Of a stretch of 64,000 bases of DNA, positions 24,645 through 32,908 are shown piece after piece. The stretch is from an uncultured Eubacteriales bacterium (GTDB lineage: Bacteria > Bacillota > Clostridia > Christensenellales > Aristaeellaceae). The first letter of the stretch is position 1, and each line of letters opens with the position of its first letter. Below the pieces are notes generated by a model. That model had not been told where the DNA came from. It made no database searches and saw only the letters and a program-made list of their open reading frames with translations. A program made the position numbers and the translations under genes. The stretch is from contig CADCFG010000009.1 of NCBI GenBank assembly GCA_902800625.1, positions 120,498 through 184,497 on the forward strand, given 5' to 3'.

Positions 24645-25196
24645 CTACAGCTCGTAGTGCAGAAAGTGCTTGGCGCACTTCTTTTCCATGTACTTCCTGA
24701 ACTCCTCCGGCGTGCCGCCCTCGACGGCGCTCTTGGGCAGGATGTAGTAGGCCCGGCCCTTGACGAGGAAGTACCAGCACAGGTCGGTGTCGAACAGGCC
24801 GTAGACCTCTTTGAACTTGCTGCGGGCGTGGGTCTGCTGGCCCTCGATCTTGAGTTCCACGCCGGTGTCGTCCACCTTCACGGTTGCGCCTTTGTCCTGA
24901 TAGTACTTGCGGTACTTCTTCAGGCTGTCGTCCGGCCGCCTGCCGCCCCGGTGGAGGGCCACCACCAGCAGTATGGAGCTGATGAGCAGGTAGCCCACGT
25001 AGGTGAACTGGAAGCCGTTTTTATACAGCGTATAGCCGAAGAAGCCCGCGCCGATGAGGCCCAGCGCCCCCAGCACCGCGCGGGTGATGGGGGTGATCTC
25101 CTTCTTCTTGAGATACAGGGCCTCGAAGTCCTTCAGCACCGCGTCGGTATAGGTGAAATCGGCATGGAAGAAGCCCCGGGATTGCTTTTCGCTCAT
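24645..25196 (-). CDS. YcxB-like membrane protein
   Basis: The predicted 183-residue protein has two membrane helices (about 40-58 and 66-82) and a C-terminal YcxB-like domain (SKFKEVYGLFDTDLCWYFLV, then RAYYILPKSA). Its role is unknown in the family. The ATG comes one base after the UlaF-like stop, so it is translationally coupled to that gene; it lacks a clear ribosome site of its own. Confidence 0.8.
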   Translation of the reverse strand: MSEKQSRGFFHADFTYTDAVLKDFEALYLKKKEITPITRAVLGALGLIGAGFFGYTLYKNGFQFTYVGYLLISSILLVVALHRGGRRPDDSLKKYRKYYQDKGATVKVDDTGVELKIEGQQTHARSKFKEVYGLFDTDLCWYFLVKGRAYYILPKSAVEGGTPEEFRKYMEKKCAKHFLHYEL

Positions 25197-25197
25197 A

Positions 25198-25899
25198 TCA
25201 ATGCTTGCCCTGGCCGTAGTAGGCGTTGGGGCCGTGCTTGCGCATGTAGTGCTTGTCCTGGATGCGCTGGGGAGCGGGATCGGCGTCGGGTTTCACCTGG
25301 CTGGTGAACAGCGCCATCTTGGCCACCTCCTCCAGCACCACGGCGTGGTAGACGGCCTGGTTGGCATCCTTGCCCCAGGTGAAGGGGCCGTGGCTGTGGC
25401 AGATCACGGCGGGCACGGCGACAGGGTCGATGCCGCGGTCCTTGAAGCACTCCACGATGGTGTGGCCGGTGTTCAGCTCGTAGCCCGCGTCCAGCTCCTC
25501 CTGGGTCAGGTGCCGCGCGCAGGGGATGGGGCCGTAGAAGTAGTCGGCGTGGGTGGTGCCATAGCAGGGGATGTCCAGCCCGGCCTGGGCCCAACCCACG
25601 GCATAGGGGCTGTGGGTGTGCACGATGCCGCCAATGGTGGGGAAGGCGTTGTAAAGCACCATGTGGGTCAGCGTGTCGCTGGAGGGATTCATGTCGCCCT
25701 CCACCTTGTTGCCCTGCAGGTCCATGACCACCATGTCCTCGGGCTTCAGTGCGTCGTAATCCACGCCGCTGGGCTTGATCACGAACAGGCCCGCTTCCCG
25801 GTCGATGCCGGAGACGTTGCCCCAGGTGTAGGTGACCAGCCCGCGCTTGGGCAGCTCCATGTTGGCCTCGTAGACGATCTTCTTTAATGCTTCGAGCAT
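25198..25899 (-). CDS. ulaF: L-ribulose-5-phosphate 4-epimerase (UlaF/AraD type)
   Basis: The predicted 233-residue enzyme converts L-ribulose 5-phosphate to D-xylulose 5-phosphate. Family motifs are TWGNVSG, KPSGVDYD, SSDTLTHMVLY and the metal site HTHSPYAVGWAQ, then HADYFYGPIPCAR. The start at 25899 has AAGGAGG upstream. In this ascorbate locus UlaF is the better name than AraD, but the sequence alone does not separate them. Confidence 0.9.
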   Translation of the reverse strand: MLEALKKIVYEANMELPKRGLVTYTWGNVSGIDREAGLFVIKPSGVDYDALKPEDMVVMDLQGNKVEGDMNPSSDTLTHMVLYNAFPTIGGIVHTHSPYAVGWAQAGLDIPCYGTTHADYFYGPIPCARHLTQEELDAGYELNTGHTIVECFKDRGIDPVAVPAVICHSHGPFTWGKDANQAVYHAVVLEEVAKMALFTSQVKPDADPAPQRIQDKHYMRKHGPNAYYGQGKH

Positions 25900-25923
25900 T
25901 GCTGTTGCCTCCTTGAATATAAT

Positions 25924-26036
25924 AAGGAATGAGGAATCAGGAATGAGGAATGGCGGTACAAATCCCTTCGGGTTTTGAATCATTTGAAATCCGCAAGGAT
26001 TTCCGCCGCAATTCCTAATTTCTCATTCCTAATAGC
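25924..26036. repeat. intercistronic palindrome of GGAATGA units
   Basis: Left arm (25924-25955) of GGAATGAGGAATCAGGAA-type units; right arm (26002-26035) of the complement. The centre has AAATCCC-TTCG-GGTTTT and AAATCC-GCAA-GGATTT hairpins. It begins just after the stop codon of the beta-propeller gene (26040-26042). Confidence 0.82.
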
Positions 26037-26039
26037 CAA

Positions 26040-27095
26040 TTACTTGGTGATGGTGTACATCGCCACTTCATCGATCTCCCGGTTGGTACCCACCAGCACG
26101 TCCTGGCCGGCGGCGTTGACGAAGTGCATCAGGTTGGCGCAGCCGGTGGCCTGGTCGATGAACTCGGTCTTGTAGGCGCCGTCCTCATAGGTGATGGCGA
26201 TGGTGCAGCGGGTGCCCTTGCGCCAGCCCACGCACCAGGTGGGCTTGCCCAGCATGTCGCCGGCCCAGGTGGCGTGGAGCATCTCGGTCTCCTTCTCCGG
26301 CGCGCCGTACTTCCAGCAGGGCACGTAGTTGCCGAACTCGTCCAGGTGGTAGATGGTCAGGCTGTTGCCGTGGAAGGGGCTGATCATGCCCAGCTCCAGC
26401 TGGCCATCGCCGTCGAAGTCGATGAGCACGGAGTCGCTGCTGGGCACGGCGCTCAGCAGGTCGATCTCCCAGTCCTTGCCGGGGGCGACGGGGGGCTTGA
26501 ACAGGAAGGTGCCCTCCTCGCAGCCCACCACCGCGGCGTCGTAGCCGTCGATGGTCACCTTGCTGTAGCCGTGGTTGCGCAGCATGTCGGACATGACGGG
26601 CTCCAGGGTCAACGGGTGGTCCTCGTTGAACACGGACAGGTCAGAGGGCAGCACCGAGGCGTAGCACGCGCCGGGGAAGCGCCAGTCGTTCTTGTACTCG
26701 TGGTCGCTCTTCAGGCAGCACACCAGCAGGTAGTTCACGCCGTTCCGGTTCAGGATGCCGAAGCGGTGCACGAAGGGGGCCTCGCACAGCGTGCGGATCT
26801 CCCAGCCATCGTCCTTGGACGTGGCGATGACGATCTTCGCCTCGGCGGAGTCGTTGGGGGAGTAGAACTTGTGGGTGGCCAGGAACTGACCTTCCGTGCC
26901 CGGCACGGGCACCATGGTCATCACGCCGCCGGGCTCGGTCCACACGGTGTCCAGCTGGTCGCCGTCCTCCGAGAACACATAGCAGGGGTCGTGTTTTTCC
27001 GCCGCCACCAGGAAGCAGTGCTTGCCCTTCCACGTCAGCTCCGACATGGCGTAGCACTTGTTCAGGTTGGAGATGACCTTCTTTTCGATCTTCAT
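26040..27095 (-). CDS. cytoplasmic beta-propeller-like protein in the ascorbate locus
   Basis: The predicted 351-residue protein has no signal peptide. Repeated beta-rich blocks and one FG-GAP/calcium-loop-like segment, LIDFDGDGQLELGM (about 228-241), suggest a propeller. It lies between UlaE- and UlaF-like genes on one transcript, so a role in the same sugar-acid pathway, or in sensing it, is likely. It is not a UlaD decarboxylase by sequence. The ATG has GAGG upstream. Confidence 0.65.
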   Translation of the reverse strand: MKIEKKVISNLNKCYAMSELTWKGKHCFLVAAEKHDPCYVFSEDGDQLDTVWTEPGGVMTMVPVPGTEGQFLATHKFYSPNDSAEAKIVIATSKDDGWEIRTLCEAPFVHRFGILNRNGVNYLLVCCLKSDHEYKNDWRFPGACYASVLPSDLSVFNEDHPLTLEPVMSDMLRNHGYSKVTIDGYDAAVVGCEEGTFLFKPPVAPGKDWEIDLLSAVPSSDSVLIDFDGDGQLELGMISPFHGNSLTIYHLDEFGNYVPCWKYGAPEKETEMLHATWAGDMLGKPTWCVGWRKGTRCTIAITYEDGAYKTEFIDQATGCANLMHFVNAAGQDVLVGTNREIDEVAMYTITK

Positions 27096-27134
27096 GGGAT
27101 TTTTCCTCTCTGCCGTCAGGCGGTTGGTTGATTG

Positions 27135-27241
27135 AGGGAGCAGGCAGTAGGGAGTAGGAATAGTGGCTGCCGCAAGGATTCTTGATACGGTGCGGCAGCA
27201 GGTAGCTCCCCTACTGCCTATTGCCTACTCCCTACTCCCTA
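27135..27241. repeat. intercistronic palindrome of GTAGGGA units
   Basis: Left arm (27135-27176) of GCAGTAGGGAGTAGG-type units plus TGCCGCA; right arm (27191-27241) of the complement. The right arm starts at the UlaE-like stop codon (27239-27241). Confidence 0.82.
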
Positions 27242-28084
27242 AAACTGCTTATCCAATATCTCCGACATCTTCGAGCAGGCGAAGCGCACGTCGCCGGCCC
27301 AGGTGTCATCGTTGCCCACGTACCACATCTCGGTGACGTAGCGGCGGATGCCCAGGCTCCAGGCCCTTTCGATCACGGCCGGGAAGTCCACATGGCCGGT
27401 GAGGAAGGGCACTTCGCGGAACACGCCGGGCACGGTCTCCTTCAGATGCAGCGCCACAATGTGGCCCCGGCCGGCGTACAGGTCGCCCAGCACGCTGCCG
27501 CCGGAGGTCAGCGCCGCGTTGGTCAGGTTGCCGGAGTCGGGATAGACGCCCAGGTAGGGGCTGCCCACGGCGTCCACGTAGTACATGGACTTCCACACCG
27601 TGTTCATGAAGTCGGTTTCCATGGTCTCAAAGCCCATCAGGATGCCCTTTACGGCGGCCATCTCGGCAGCCTTCTTCAGATTCTCCAGGAACAGGGCCTT
27701 GGTCTCGGCAGTGCTTTCCTCATAGTACACGTCGTAGCCCGCCAGCTGGATGATGCGGATGCCCAGGTCGTCGGCAAGCTGGATGGCTTTTTCCATGATC
27801 TCCATGCCCCGCGCGCGCACGGCGGGGTCGGCGGAGCCCAGGGGATACTTGCGGTGGCCGGACAGGCACATGCTGCGGATGGGCAGGCCCACCTCCACCA
27901 TGGTCTTCACCAGCTCCAGCCGCTCCTCCTTCGTCCAGTCCAGGCGGGCCAGCTTCTCGTCCTTCTCGTCGATGCTGATCTCCACGAAGTCATAGCCGAC
28001 CTCCTTGGCGAAGGCCAGCTTCTCCCGCCAGGTCAGAGTTGGCGGCATGGCCTTCTCGTAGAGCCCGATGGCGTACTTCTTCAT
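27239..28084 (-). CDS. ulaE: L-ribulose-5-phosphate 3-epimerase (UlaE/SgbU type)
   Basis: The predicted 281-residue TIM-barrel enzyme converts L-xylulose 5-phosphate to L-ribulose 5-phosphate. It shows the UlaE pattern IGLYEKAMP, FVEISIDE, SMCLSGHRKYPLGS, the metal-site stretch YPDSGNLTN, ALHLKETVPG and HVDFPAV. The ATG at 28084 has GAGGA upstream; six extra residues in the longer frame are not supported. It is the first gene of the minus-strand arm of the ascorbate locus. Confidence 0.92.
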   Translation of the reverse strand: MKKYAIGLYEKAMPPTLTWREKLAFAKEVGYDFVEISIDEKDEKLARLDWTKEERLELVKTMVEVGLPIRSMCLSGHRKYPLGSADPAVRARGMEIMEKAIQLADDLGIRIIQLAGYDVYYEESTAETKALFLENLKKAAEMAAVKGILMGFETMETDFMNTVWKSMYYVDAVGSPYLGVYPDSGNLTNAALTSGGSVLGDLYAGRGHIVALHLKETVPGVFREVPFLTGHVDFPAVIERAWSLGIRRYVTEMWYVGNDDTWAGDVRFACSKMSEILDKQF

Positions 28085-28162
28085 ATTAGTCTTCCTCACT
28101 TGTTCGTTTTTGGCAAAGGGGGAAACATATGAGGCTTGAAAACGGACGTTCTTCCGTGTTTG

Positions 28163-28191
28163 ATTATATACGATTGCTGTGCCTTTTGCAA
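28163..28191 (-). promoter_or_regulatory. promoter of the UlaE arm
   Basis: On the minus strand TTGCAA (28186-28191), 17 bases, TATAAT (28163-28168). Confidence 0.75.
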
Positions 28192-28244
28192 TAGTAAACC
28201 CCAGTTTAAGAAGAAAAAAACCTTAATGTGCCTGTACGGGGAAG

Positions 28245-28295
28245 TTATTTCGTTTCATCGCATTGTGACGGTGGATCGAGAATGTTATGAAATAA
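28245..28295. promoter_or_regulatory. operator candidate in the ula divergent region
   Basis: TTATTTC (28245-28251) and GAAATAA (28289-28295) form an inverted pair in the 392-base AT-rich intergenic region (28085-28476). Two direct AACATAAA copies (28360-28367 and 28379-28386, 19 bases apart) lie just before the UlaG promoter. They are candidates for UlaR-like binding; the protein is inferred. Confidence 0.4.
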
Positions 28296-28393
28296 TGAAG
28301 GCAACACGATGTTAATGTTTGATTAAGGCACAAAACGTGCAATAAAAACCGATAAAACGAACATAAAAACACGAAGCAAACATAAACAAACCC

Positions 28394-28422
28394 TTGAAAT
28401 ATTGGACAAACTATCATATAAT
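28394..28422 (+). promoter_or_regulatory. promoter of the UlaG-UlaB arm
   Basis: TTGAAA (28394-28399), 17 bases, TATAAT (28417-28422). Confidence 0.8.
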
Positions 28423-28476
28423 AAGGGGGAGCAAAGGTTGGAAACGAACAATACGATTAAGAAAGGGGAGGTAATA

Positions 28477-29580
28477 TTGAGCAAGGTATCTGAAATGACC
28501 CGCGAGAAGTGGATCATGTCCACGTTCCCGGAATGGGGCACCTGGCTGGTGGAGGACATCGAGAACGAGGTCGTCCAGCCCGGCAACGTGGCGATGTGGT
28601 GGCTCGGCTGCACCGGCATCTGGTTCAAGACGCCCGGCGGTGCGAACATCACCATCGACCTGTGGTGCGGCAACGGCAAGCGCACCCACGGCGACGGCAA
28701 GATGAAGGTGGGCCACCAGATGGCCAACATGTGCGGCGGTCGGGCGATGCAGCCCAATCTGCGCAACGTGCCCTTCGTGATTGATCCCTTCGCCTTCAAG
28801 CAGGTGGACGCCGTGCTGGCGACCCACTATCACCAGGACCACATGTCCGCTGAGTGGGCGGCCCACGTGATCAACAGCGGCATGACCACCACCGACGAGA
28901 ACGGCAAGGAGATCCCGGTGCCCTTCATCGGCCCGCTGAAGAGCGTGGAGACCTGGATGAAGTGGGGCGTGCCGGAGGACCGCTGCCGCATCGTCAAGCC
29001 CGGCGACACCATCAAGATCAAGGACATCGAGATCGTGTGCCTGGACAGCTTTGACCGCACCTGCATCGTCACCACCGACTCCACCGGTCCCGACCGCGAG
29101 GAGCTGACCGGCAAGTGCCCCACCGACATGGACGACAAGGCCGTGAACTACCTGGTCAAGACCCCCGGCGGCAACATCTATCACTCCGGCGACAGCCATT
29201 TCTCCATCTACTTCGCCAAGCACGGCAAGGATCACGACATCGACGTGGCCTTCGGCTCCTTCGGCGAGAACCCCATCGGCATGCAGGACAAGATGACCAG
29301 CGTGGACGTGCTGCGCATGGCCGAGAACCTGCAGTGCAAGGTGGTCATCCCGATCCACTGGGATGTGTGGACCAACTTCCAGGCCGACTGCGAGGAGATC
29401 AAGCTGCTCTACGACTTCAAGAAGGATCGCAACGAGTACAAGTTCCATCCCTTCTTCTGGCAGGTGGGCGGCAAGTACGTCTATCCCCAGGACAAGGACA
29501 AGATCTACTATCACCATCGCCGCGGCTTCGAGGATTGCTTCGAGGCGCCCCAGAACATCCCGTTCCGGTCCTGTCTGTAA
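28477..29580 (+). CDS. ulaG: L-ascorbate-6-phosphate lactonase
   Basis: The predicted 367-residue metallo-beta-lactamase-fold enzyme opens the lactone ring of L-ascorbate 6-phosphate. From memory it matches E. coli UlaG along its length: [20 protein letters not shown], the metal motif [24 protein letters not shown], and [17 protein letters not shown] start at 28477 follows GGGGAGG and gives the usual N-terminus MSKV; the longer frame lies in the promoter region. It is first in the ulaGCAB operon. Confidence 0.95.
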   Translation: MSKVSEMTREKWIMSTFPEWGTWLVEDIENEVVQPGNVAMWWLGCTGIWFKTPGGANITIDLWCGNGKRTHGDGKMKVGHQMANMCGGRAMQPNLRNVPFVIDPFAFKQVDAVLATHYHQDHMSAEWAAHVINSGMTTTDENGKEIPVPFIGPLKSVETWMKWGVPEDRCRIVKPGDTIKIKDIEIVCLDSFDRTCIVTTDSTGPDREELTGKCPTDMDDKAVNYLVKTPGGNIYHSGDSHFSIYFAKHGKDHDIDVAFGSFGENPIGMQDKMTSVDVLRMAENLQCKVVIPIHWDVWTNFQADCEEIKLLYDFKKDRNEYKFHPFFWQVGGKYVYPQDKDKIYYHHRRGFEDCFEAPQNIPFRSCL

Positions 29581-29593
29581 GGAGGTTTGAAGC

Positions 29594-30079
29594 ATGGCTG
29601 AAACCATTTTGCAGAAGATCGTGGAGCGCGGCCACTACAAGTTCGTGGATCGCGTGGACTCCTGGCAGGAGGGCGTGCGCATGAGCTGCGAGAGCCTGGC
29701 CGAGACCGGCTATGTCAGCCCCGACTACTACAAGCAGATCGTGGACTGCATCGAGAAGTACGGCCCCTATGTGGTGTTTGACCACTACGTGGCCATGCCC
29801 CACAGCCAGGAGGGCGCCGAGGGAGCGGAGAAGACCGCCGTGGGCTTTTTGCGCGTGAAGGAGGACGTGGACTTCGGCAAGGACGAGGACGGCGAGCAGA
29901 AGATCGCCCGGCTGTTCTTCACCCTGGCCTCCAAGGACCCCAACGAGCACCTGGACAACATTCAGCAGCTGATGACCATCTTTACCAACGAGCCGCTGCT
30001 GGACGCCCTGATGGCCGCCGAGACCCCCGAGGACATCCTCAAGGCCGAGGCCGACTTCCCGCCGGAGGAGGATTACTGA
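29594..30079 (+). CDS. ulaC: ascorbate-type PTS component IIA
   Basis: The predicted 161-residue protein is a mannitol/fructose-type IIA domain that receives phosphate from HPr on His70 in VAMPHSQEG and passes it to IIB. It is coded with AAGGAGG-type ribosome site 14 bases after ulaG. Its partners UlaA and UlaB follow. Confidence 0.93.
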   Translation: MAETILQKIVERGHYKFVDRVDSWQEGVRMSCESLAETGYVSPDYYKQIVDCIEKYGPYVVFDHYVAMPHSQEGAEGAEKTAVGFLRVKEDVDFGKDEDGEQKIARLFFTLASKDPNEHLDNIQQLMTIFTNEPLLDALMAAETPEDILKAEADFPPEEDY

Positions 30080-30092
30080 GAAGTTTGGCAAT

Positions 30093-30183
30093 AGATTCTT
30101 CGACTGCGCCGCTGGCGCGGCTCCGCTCAGAATGACAAAACGCGTGCGCTCCCTGTCATCCTGAGCGAAGCGAAGGATCTTCT
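30093..30183. repeat. intercistronic palindrome between ulaC and ulaA
   Basis: Left part AGATTCTTCG...CGCTCAGAATGACA (30093-30137) and right part TGTCATCCTGAGCGAAGCGA (from 30154) are inverted relatives. Sequences of this type are recalled as widespread bacterial intergenic repeats. A small inner hairpin GCGCCGCTGGCGC is present. Confidence 0.65.
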
Positions 30184-30217
30184 CTCACCACACCAACCAT
30201 TAGAGAGGGGAATTTCT

Positions 30218-31711
30218 GTGTTTTTAGTCAAGATTTGGGAGTTCTTTACGACATATATCCTGCGTCAGGCCCCCTACATGATCGGTTTCATCACGATGAT
30301 CGGCTACATCCTGATGAAGAAAAAGTGGTATGATGTGCTGGGTGGTACCCTGAAAGCCATCATCGGTATGCTGATCCTGAACGTCGGCTCCGGCGGATTG
30401 ACCAGCAACTTCCGGCCCATCCTGGCTGGCCTGAAGGACCGCTTCAACCTGACCGCTGCGGTCATCGACCCCTACTACGGCCAGAACGCCGTCACCGCGG
30501 GTGTTGAAGAGCAGTTCGGCGCGGCCTTCTCTTCCGCGCTGACCCTGCTGCTCATCGCCTTCATCGTGAACATCCTGCTGGTGCGCTTCAATAAGATCAC
30601 CAAGTGCCGCTCGCTGTTCACCACCGGCCATGTGCAGGTGCAGCAGGCCGCCACCGCCTACTGGCTGATCCTGTTCGCGCTGCCCCAGCTGTGGCAGGGC
30701 GGCGTGAAGACCGTTCCCATGCTGATCGTCATGTCCGTGATCCTGGGCGCCTACTGGGCCGTCGGCTCCAACATGACCGTCAAGCCCATGCAGGAGCTGA
30801 CCGACGGCGCCGGCTTCGCCATCGCCCACCAGCAGATGTTCGGCATCCGCCTGGGCTACATCCTGGCCGACAAGCTGTTCGGCACCAACGGCGGCAAGCG
30901 CAAAAAGGAGATCAAGAAGGTTGGCGACATGGAGCTTCCCGGCTTCTTCTCCATCTTCAATGAGAACATGGTGTGTACCGCCATCCTGATGACCATCTTC
31001 TTCGGCATCATCATGGTCGTCATCGGCAAGCCCTTCTTCGTGGCTCAGGGCAGCCTGGGCGAGGACGCCAGCTTCGTGATGTACATCCTGACCACCTGCC
31101 TGAACTTCGCTGTGTACCTGGCGATCCTGCAGCTGGGCGTTCGCACCTTCGTCACTGAGCTGACCGCCTCCTTCCAGGGCATTGCTGACAAGCTGCTGCC
31201 CGCTTCCGTGCCTGGCGTGGACTGCGCCGTGTGCTACGGCTTCGGCGATGCCAACGCCGTGACCTTCGGCTTCCTGGCCGGCCTTGCCGGACAGCTGGTC
31301 GCGATCATCGCGCTGATCATCTTCAAGAGCCCCGTACTGATCATCTGCGGCTTCGTGCCGGTGTTCTTCGACAACGCCACCATCGGCCTGGTTGCCAACG
31401 AAAAGGGCGGCCTGAAGGCCTGCCTGTGCATCCCCTTCCTGTCCGGCCTGATCCAGGTCTTCGGCTCCGCCTTCATCGCGGGCTGGGTTGGCATGGCGCA
31501 GTACGGCGGCTACCTGGGCATGTTCGACTGGGCGACCGTGTGGCCGGCCTTCACCGTGATCATGAAGTACCTGGGCTACGCTGGCGTGGCGGTTGTGTTC
31601 GTGATCCTCATGGCGCTGCCCCAGATCGAGTATCGCCGCGACCCCAAGGCCTACTTCCTCATCACCGAGGACTACGAGGCCTACAAGGAGTACATGGCTT
31701 CCAAGAAGTGA
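30218..31711 (+). CDS. ulaA: ascorbate-type PTS permease IIC
   Basis: The predicted 497-residue protein has about eleven membrane segments with SGC-family features (GVEEQFGAAFSSALTLLL, TTGHVQVQQAATAYW, a large substrate-binding half). It imports the sugar acid with phosphorylation by UlaB. The start is GTG, with GAGAGGGG upstream. It is slightly longer than E. coli UlaA (465). An imperfect hairpin in the gap to ulaB (about 31733-31760) may set the ratio. Confidence 0.94.
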   Translation: MFLVKIWEFFTTYILRQAPYMIGFITMIGYILMKKKWYDVLGGTLKAIIGMLILNVGSGGLTSNFRPILAGLKDRFNLTAAVIDPYYGQNAVTAGVEEQFGAAFSSALTLLLIAFIVNILLVRFNKITKCRSLFTTGHVQVQQAATAYWLILFALPQLWQGGVKTVPMLIVMSVILGAYWAVGSNMTVKPMQELTDGAGFAIAHQQMFGIRLGYILADKLFGTNGGKRKKEIKKVGDMELPGFFSIFNENMVCTAILMTIFFGIIMVVIGKPFFVAQGSLGEDASFVMYILTTCLNFAVYLAILQLGVRTFVTELTASFQGIADKLLPASVPGVDCAVCYGFGDANAVTFGFLAGLAGQLVAIIALIIFKSPVLIICGFVPVFFDNATIGLVANEKGGLKACLCIPFLSGLIQVFGSAFIAGWVGMAQYGGYLGMFDWATVWPAFTVIMKYLGYAGVAVVFVILMALPQIEYRRDPKAYFLITEDYEAYKEYMASKK

Positions 31712-31793
31712 TAACCCCCGCTTGAACCCATCGGAGGGGCCGGGTCTCCGGCTCCTCCAAGGACATTTCTGAACGCGAAAGGAAATCAATACG

Positions 31794-32102
31794 ATGTCTA
31801 AGCTCGATAACAAGAAGTTCATGGTTTGCTGCGCCAACGGCGCCGGTTCCTCCCTGATGATGAAGATGACCCTGCAGAAGGTGCTGACCAAGCTGGGCGT
31901 GAAGCCCGCCTCCCTGCACCACTGCTCCCTGTCCGAGGGCAAGAGCGCCGCGCCCAACTACGACGTGGTGCTGTGCGCCCGCAACTTCGCCAACATGTTC
32001 GCGGATGCCCAGAAGAAGGGCACCACCGTGCTGGGCCTGAAGAACATCATGTCCGCTCCCGAGATGGAGCAGGCCATGAAGGACGCCGGTCTGCTGGACT
32101 AA
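31794..32102 (+). CDS. ulaB: ascorbate-type PTS component IIB
   Basis: The predicted 102-residue IIB domain carries the phospho-cysteine loop VCCANGAGSS (Cys12/Cys13, the second is the likely phosphorylation site). It transfers phosphate from UlaC to the substrate in UlaA. Ribosome site AAAGGAAA upstream. A terminator follows. Confidence 0.94.
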   Translation: MSKLDNKKFMVCCANGAGSSLMMKMTLQKVLTKLGVKPASLHHCSLSEGKSAAPNYDVVLCARNFANMFADAQKKGTTVLGLKNIMSAPEMEQAMKDAGLLD

Positions 32103-32107
32103 CGAAA

Positions 32108-32148
32108 GTGGGGAGGCCTGCCGCGGGCGGGTCTCCCTTCCGCTTTTC
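32108..32148 (+). terminator. terminator of the ulaGCAB operon
   Basis: An imperfect stem GGGGAGGCCTGCC/GGGCGGGTCTCCC is followed by TTCCGCTTTT. Confidence 0.65.
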
Positions 32149-32166
32149 CCGCATTGACAGGCATGC

Positions 32167-32172
32167 TATAAT
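32167..32172 (+). promoter_or_regulatory. -10 box six bases before a start codon (leaderless gene)
   Basis: TATAAT at 32167-32172 ends 6 bases before the HAD-gene ATG (32179). With usual spacing the transcript would start at the ATG itself. A weak -35 (TTTTCC) lies 17 bases upstream. Confidence 0.6.
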
Positions 32173-32178
32173 GCTGCT

Positions 32179-32886
32179 ATGATATCAAACAACCCGATCC
32201 GCGCGGTGGTGTTCGACCTGGACAACACCCTGTACGACTACGACGCGGCCCACGCCCCGGCCTTCAGGGCCCTGACGGATTTCGCCTGCCGGGAATTCGG
32301 CCTGACGCCGGAGGAGTTCGTCCAAAGGCACAGGGCCGCCGAGAAGGAGCTGGGCAGGCGCTGCGGAGCCAACTGCGCCGCGGTGCACAATCGGCTGATC
32401 CGCTACCAGGTGCTGCTGGAGGGGCTGGGCAGGCCCATCGGCCGCGCACCGGAGATGTCCAGGCTCTACTGGTCCACGCTGCTTAACGCCATGAAGCCCT
32501 ATCCCGGCGCGATCCGGATGCTGGAACAGCTGCGGGAAATGGGCCTCACCGTGGGCATCGGCACCAACATGACCGCCGACAACCAGTATGAGAAGTTGAT
32601 CCGCATCGGCGCCATGGAGCGGATCGACTTCCTCGTCACCAGCGAGGAGGTCACCGCCGAGAAGCCGGACAGGCGGCTGTTTGAAGCCTGCGCGGCCAAG
32701 GCGGGCTGCGAACCGGGCCGGTGCCTTTTCGTGGGCGACAGCCTGGAAAAGGACGTGAAAGGCGCGCTGGCCGCGGGCATGCGGGCGGCCTGGTTCCGTC
32801 CCGGCGGGGACGGCGCCGAGGCCGTGCCGGGCGCGCGGACGCTGGAAAGGCTTTCAGACCTGCCTGGGCTGATCGCCGCGATGTGA
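32179..32886 (+). CDS. HAD-superfamily hydrolase, probable leaderless mRNA
   Basis: The predicted 235-residue phosphatase has HAD motif I FDLDNTLYD (Asp13/Asp15 region), motif II GTNMTAD, motif III Lys in AEKPDRRLF and motif IV GDSLEKD. Substrate is unknown; small sugar or nucleotide phosphates are typical. No ribosome site precedes the ATG, and motif I sits too close to the start for a later start to be possible. It is followed 22 bases later by the DeoR-type regulator. Confidence 0.9.
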   Translation: MISNNPIRAVVFDLDNTLYDYDAAHAPAFRALTDFACREFGLTPEEFVQRHRAAEKELGRRCGANCAAVHNRLIRYQVLLEGLGRPIGRAPEMSRLYWSTLLNAMKPYPGAIRMLEQLREMGLTVGIGTNMTADNQYEKLIRIGAMERIDFLVTSEEVTAEKPDRRLFEACAAKAGCEPGRCLFVGDSLEKDVKGALAAGMRAAWFRPGGDGAEAVPGARTLERLSDLPGLIAAM

Positions 32887-32908
32887 CTTACCCGAAGGAG
32901 CCTGACCC

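Noticed and set aside
32154..32159. TTGACA before the HAD gene as a -35 box
   Set aside because: It is only about 8 bases from TATAAT, too close to be its -35. A weak TTTTCC 17 bases upstream is the better candidate.
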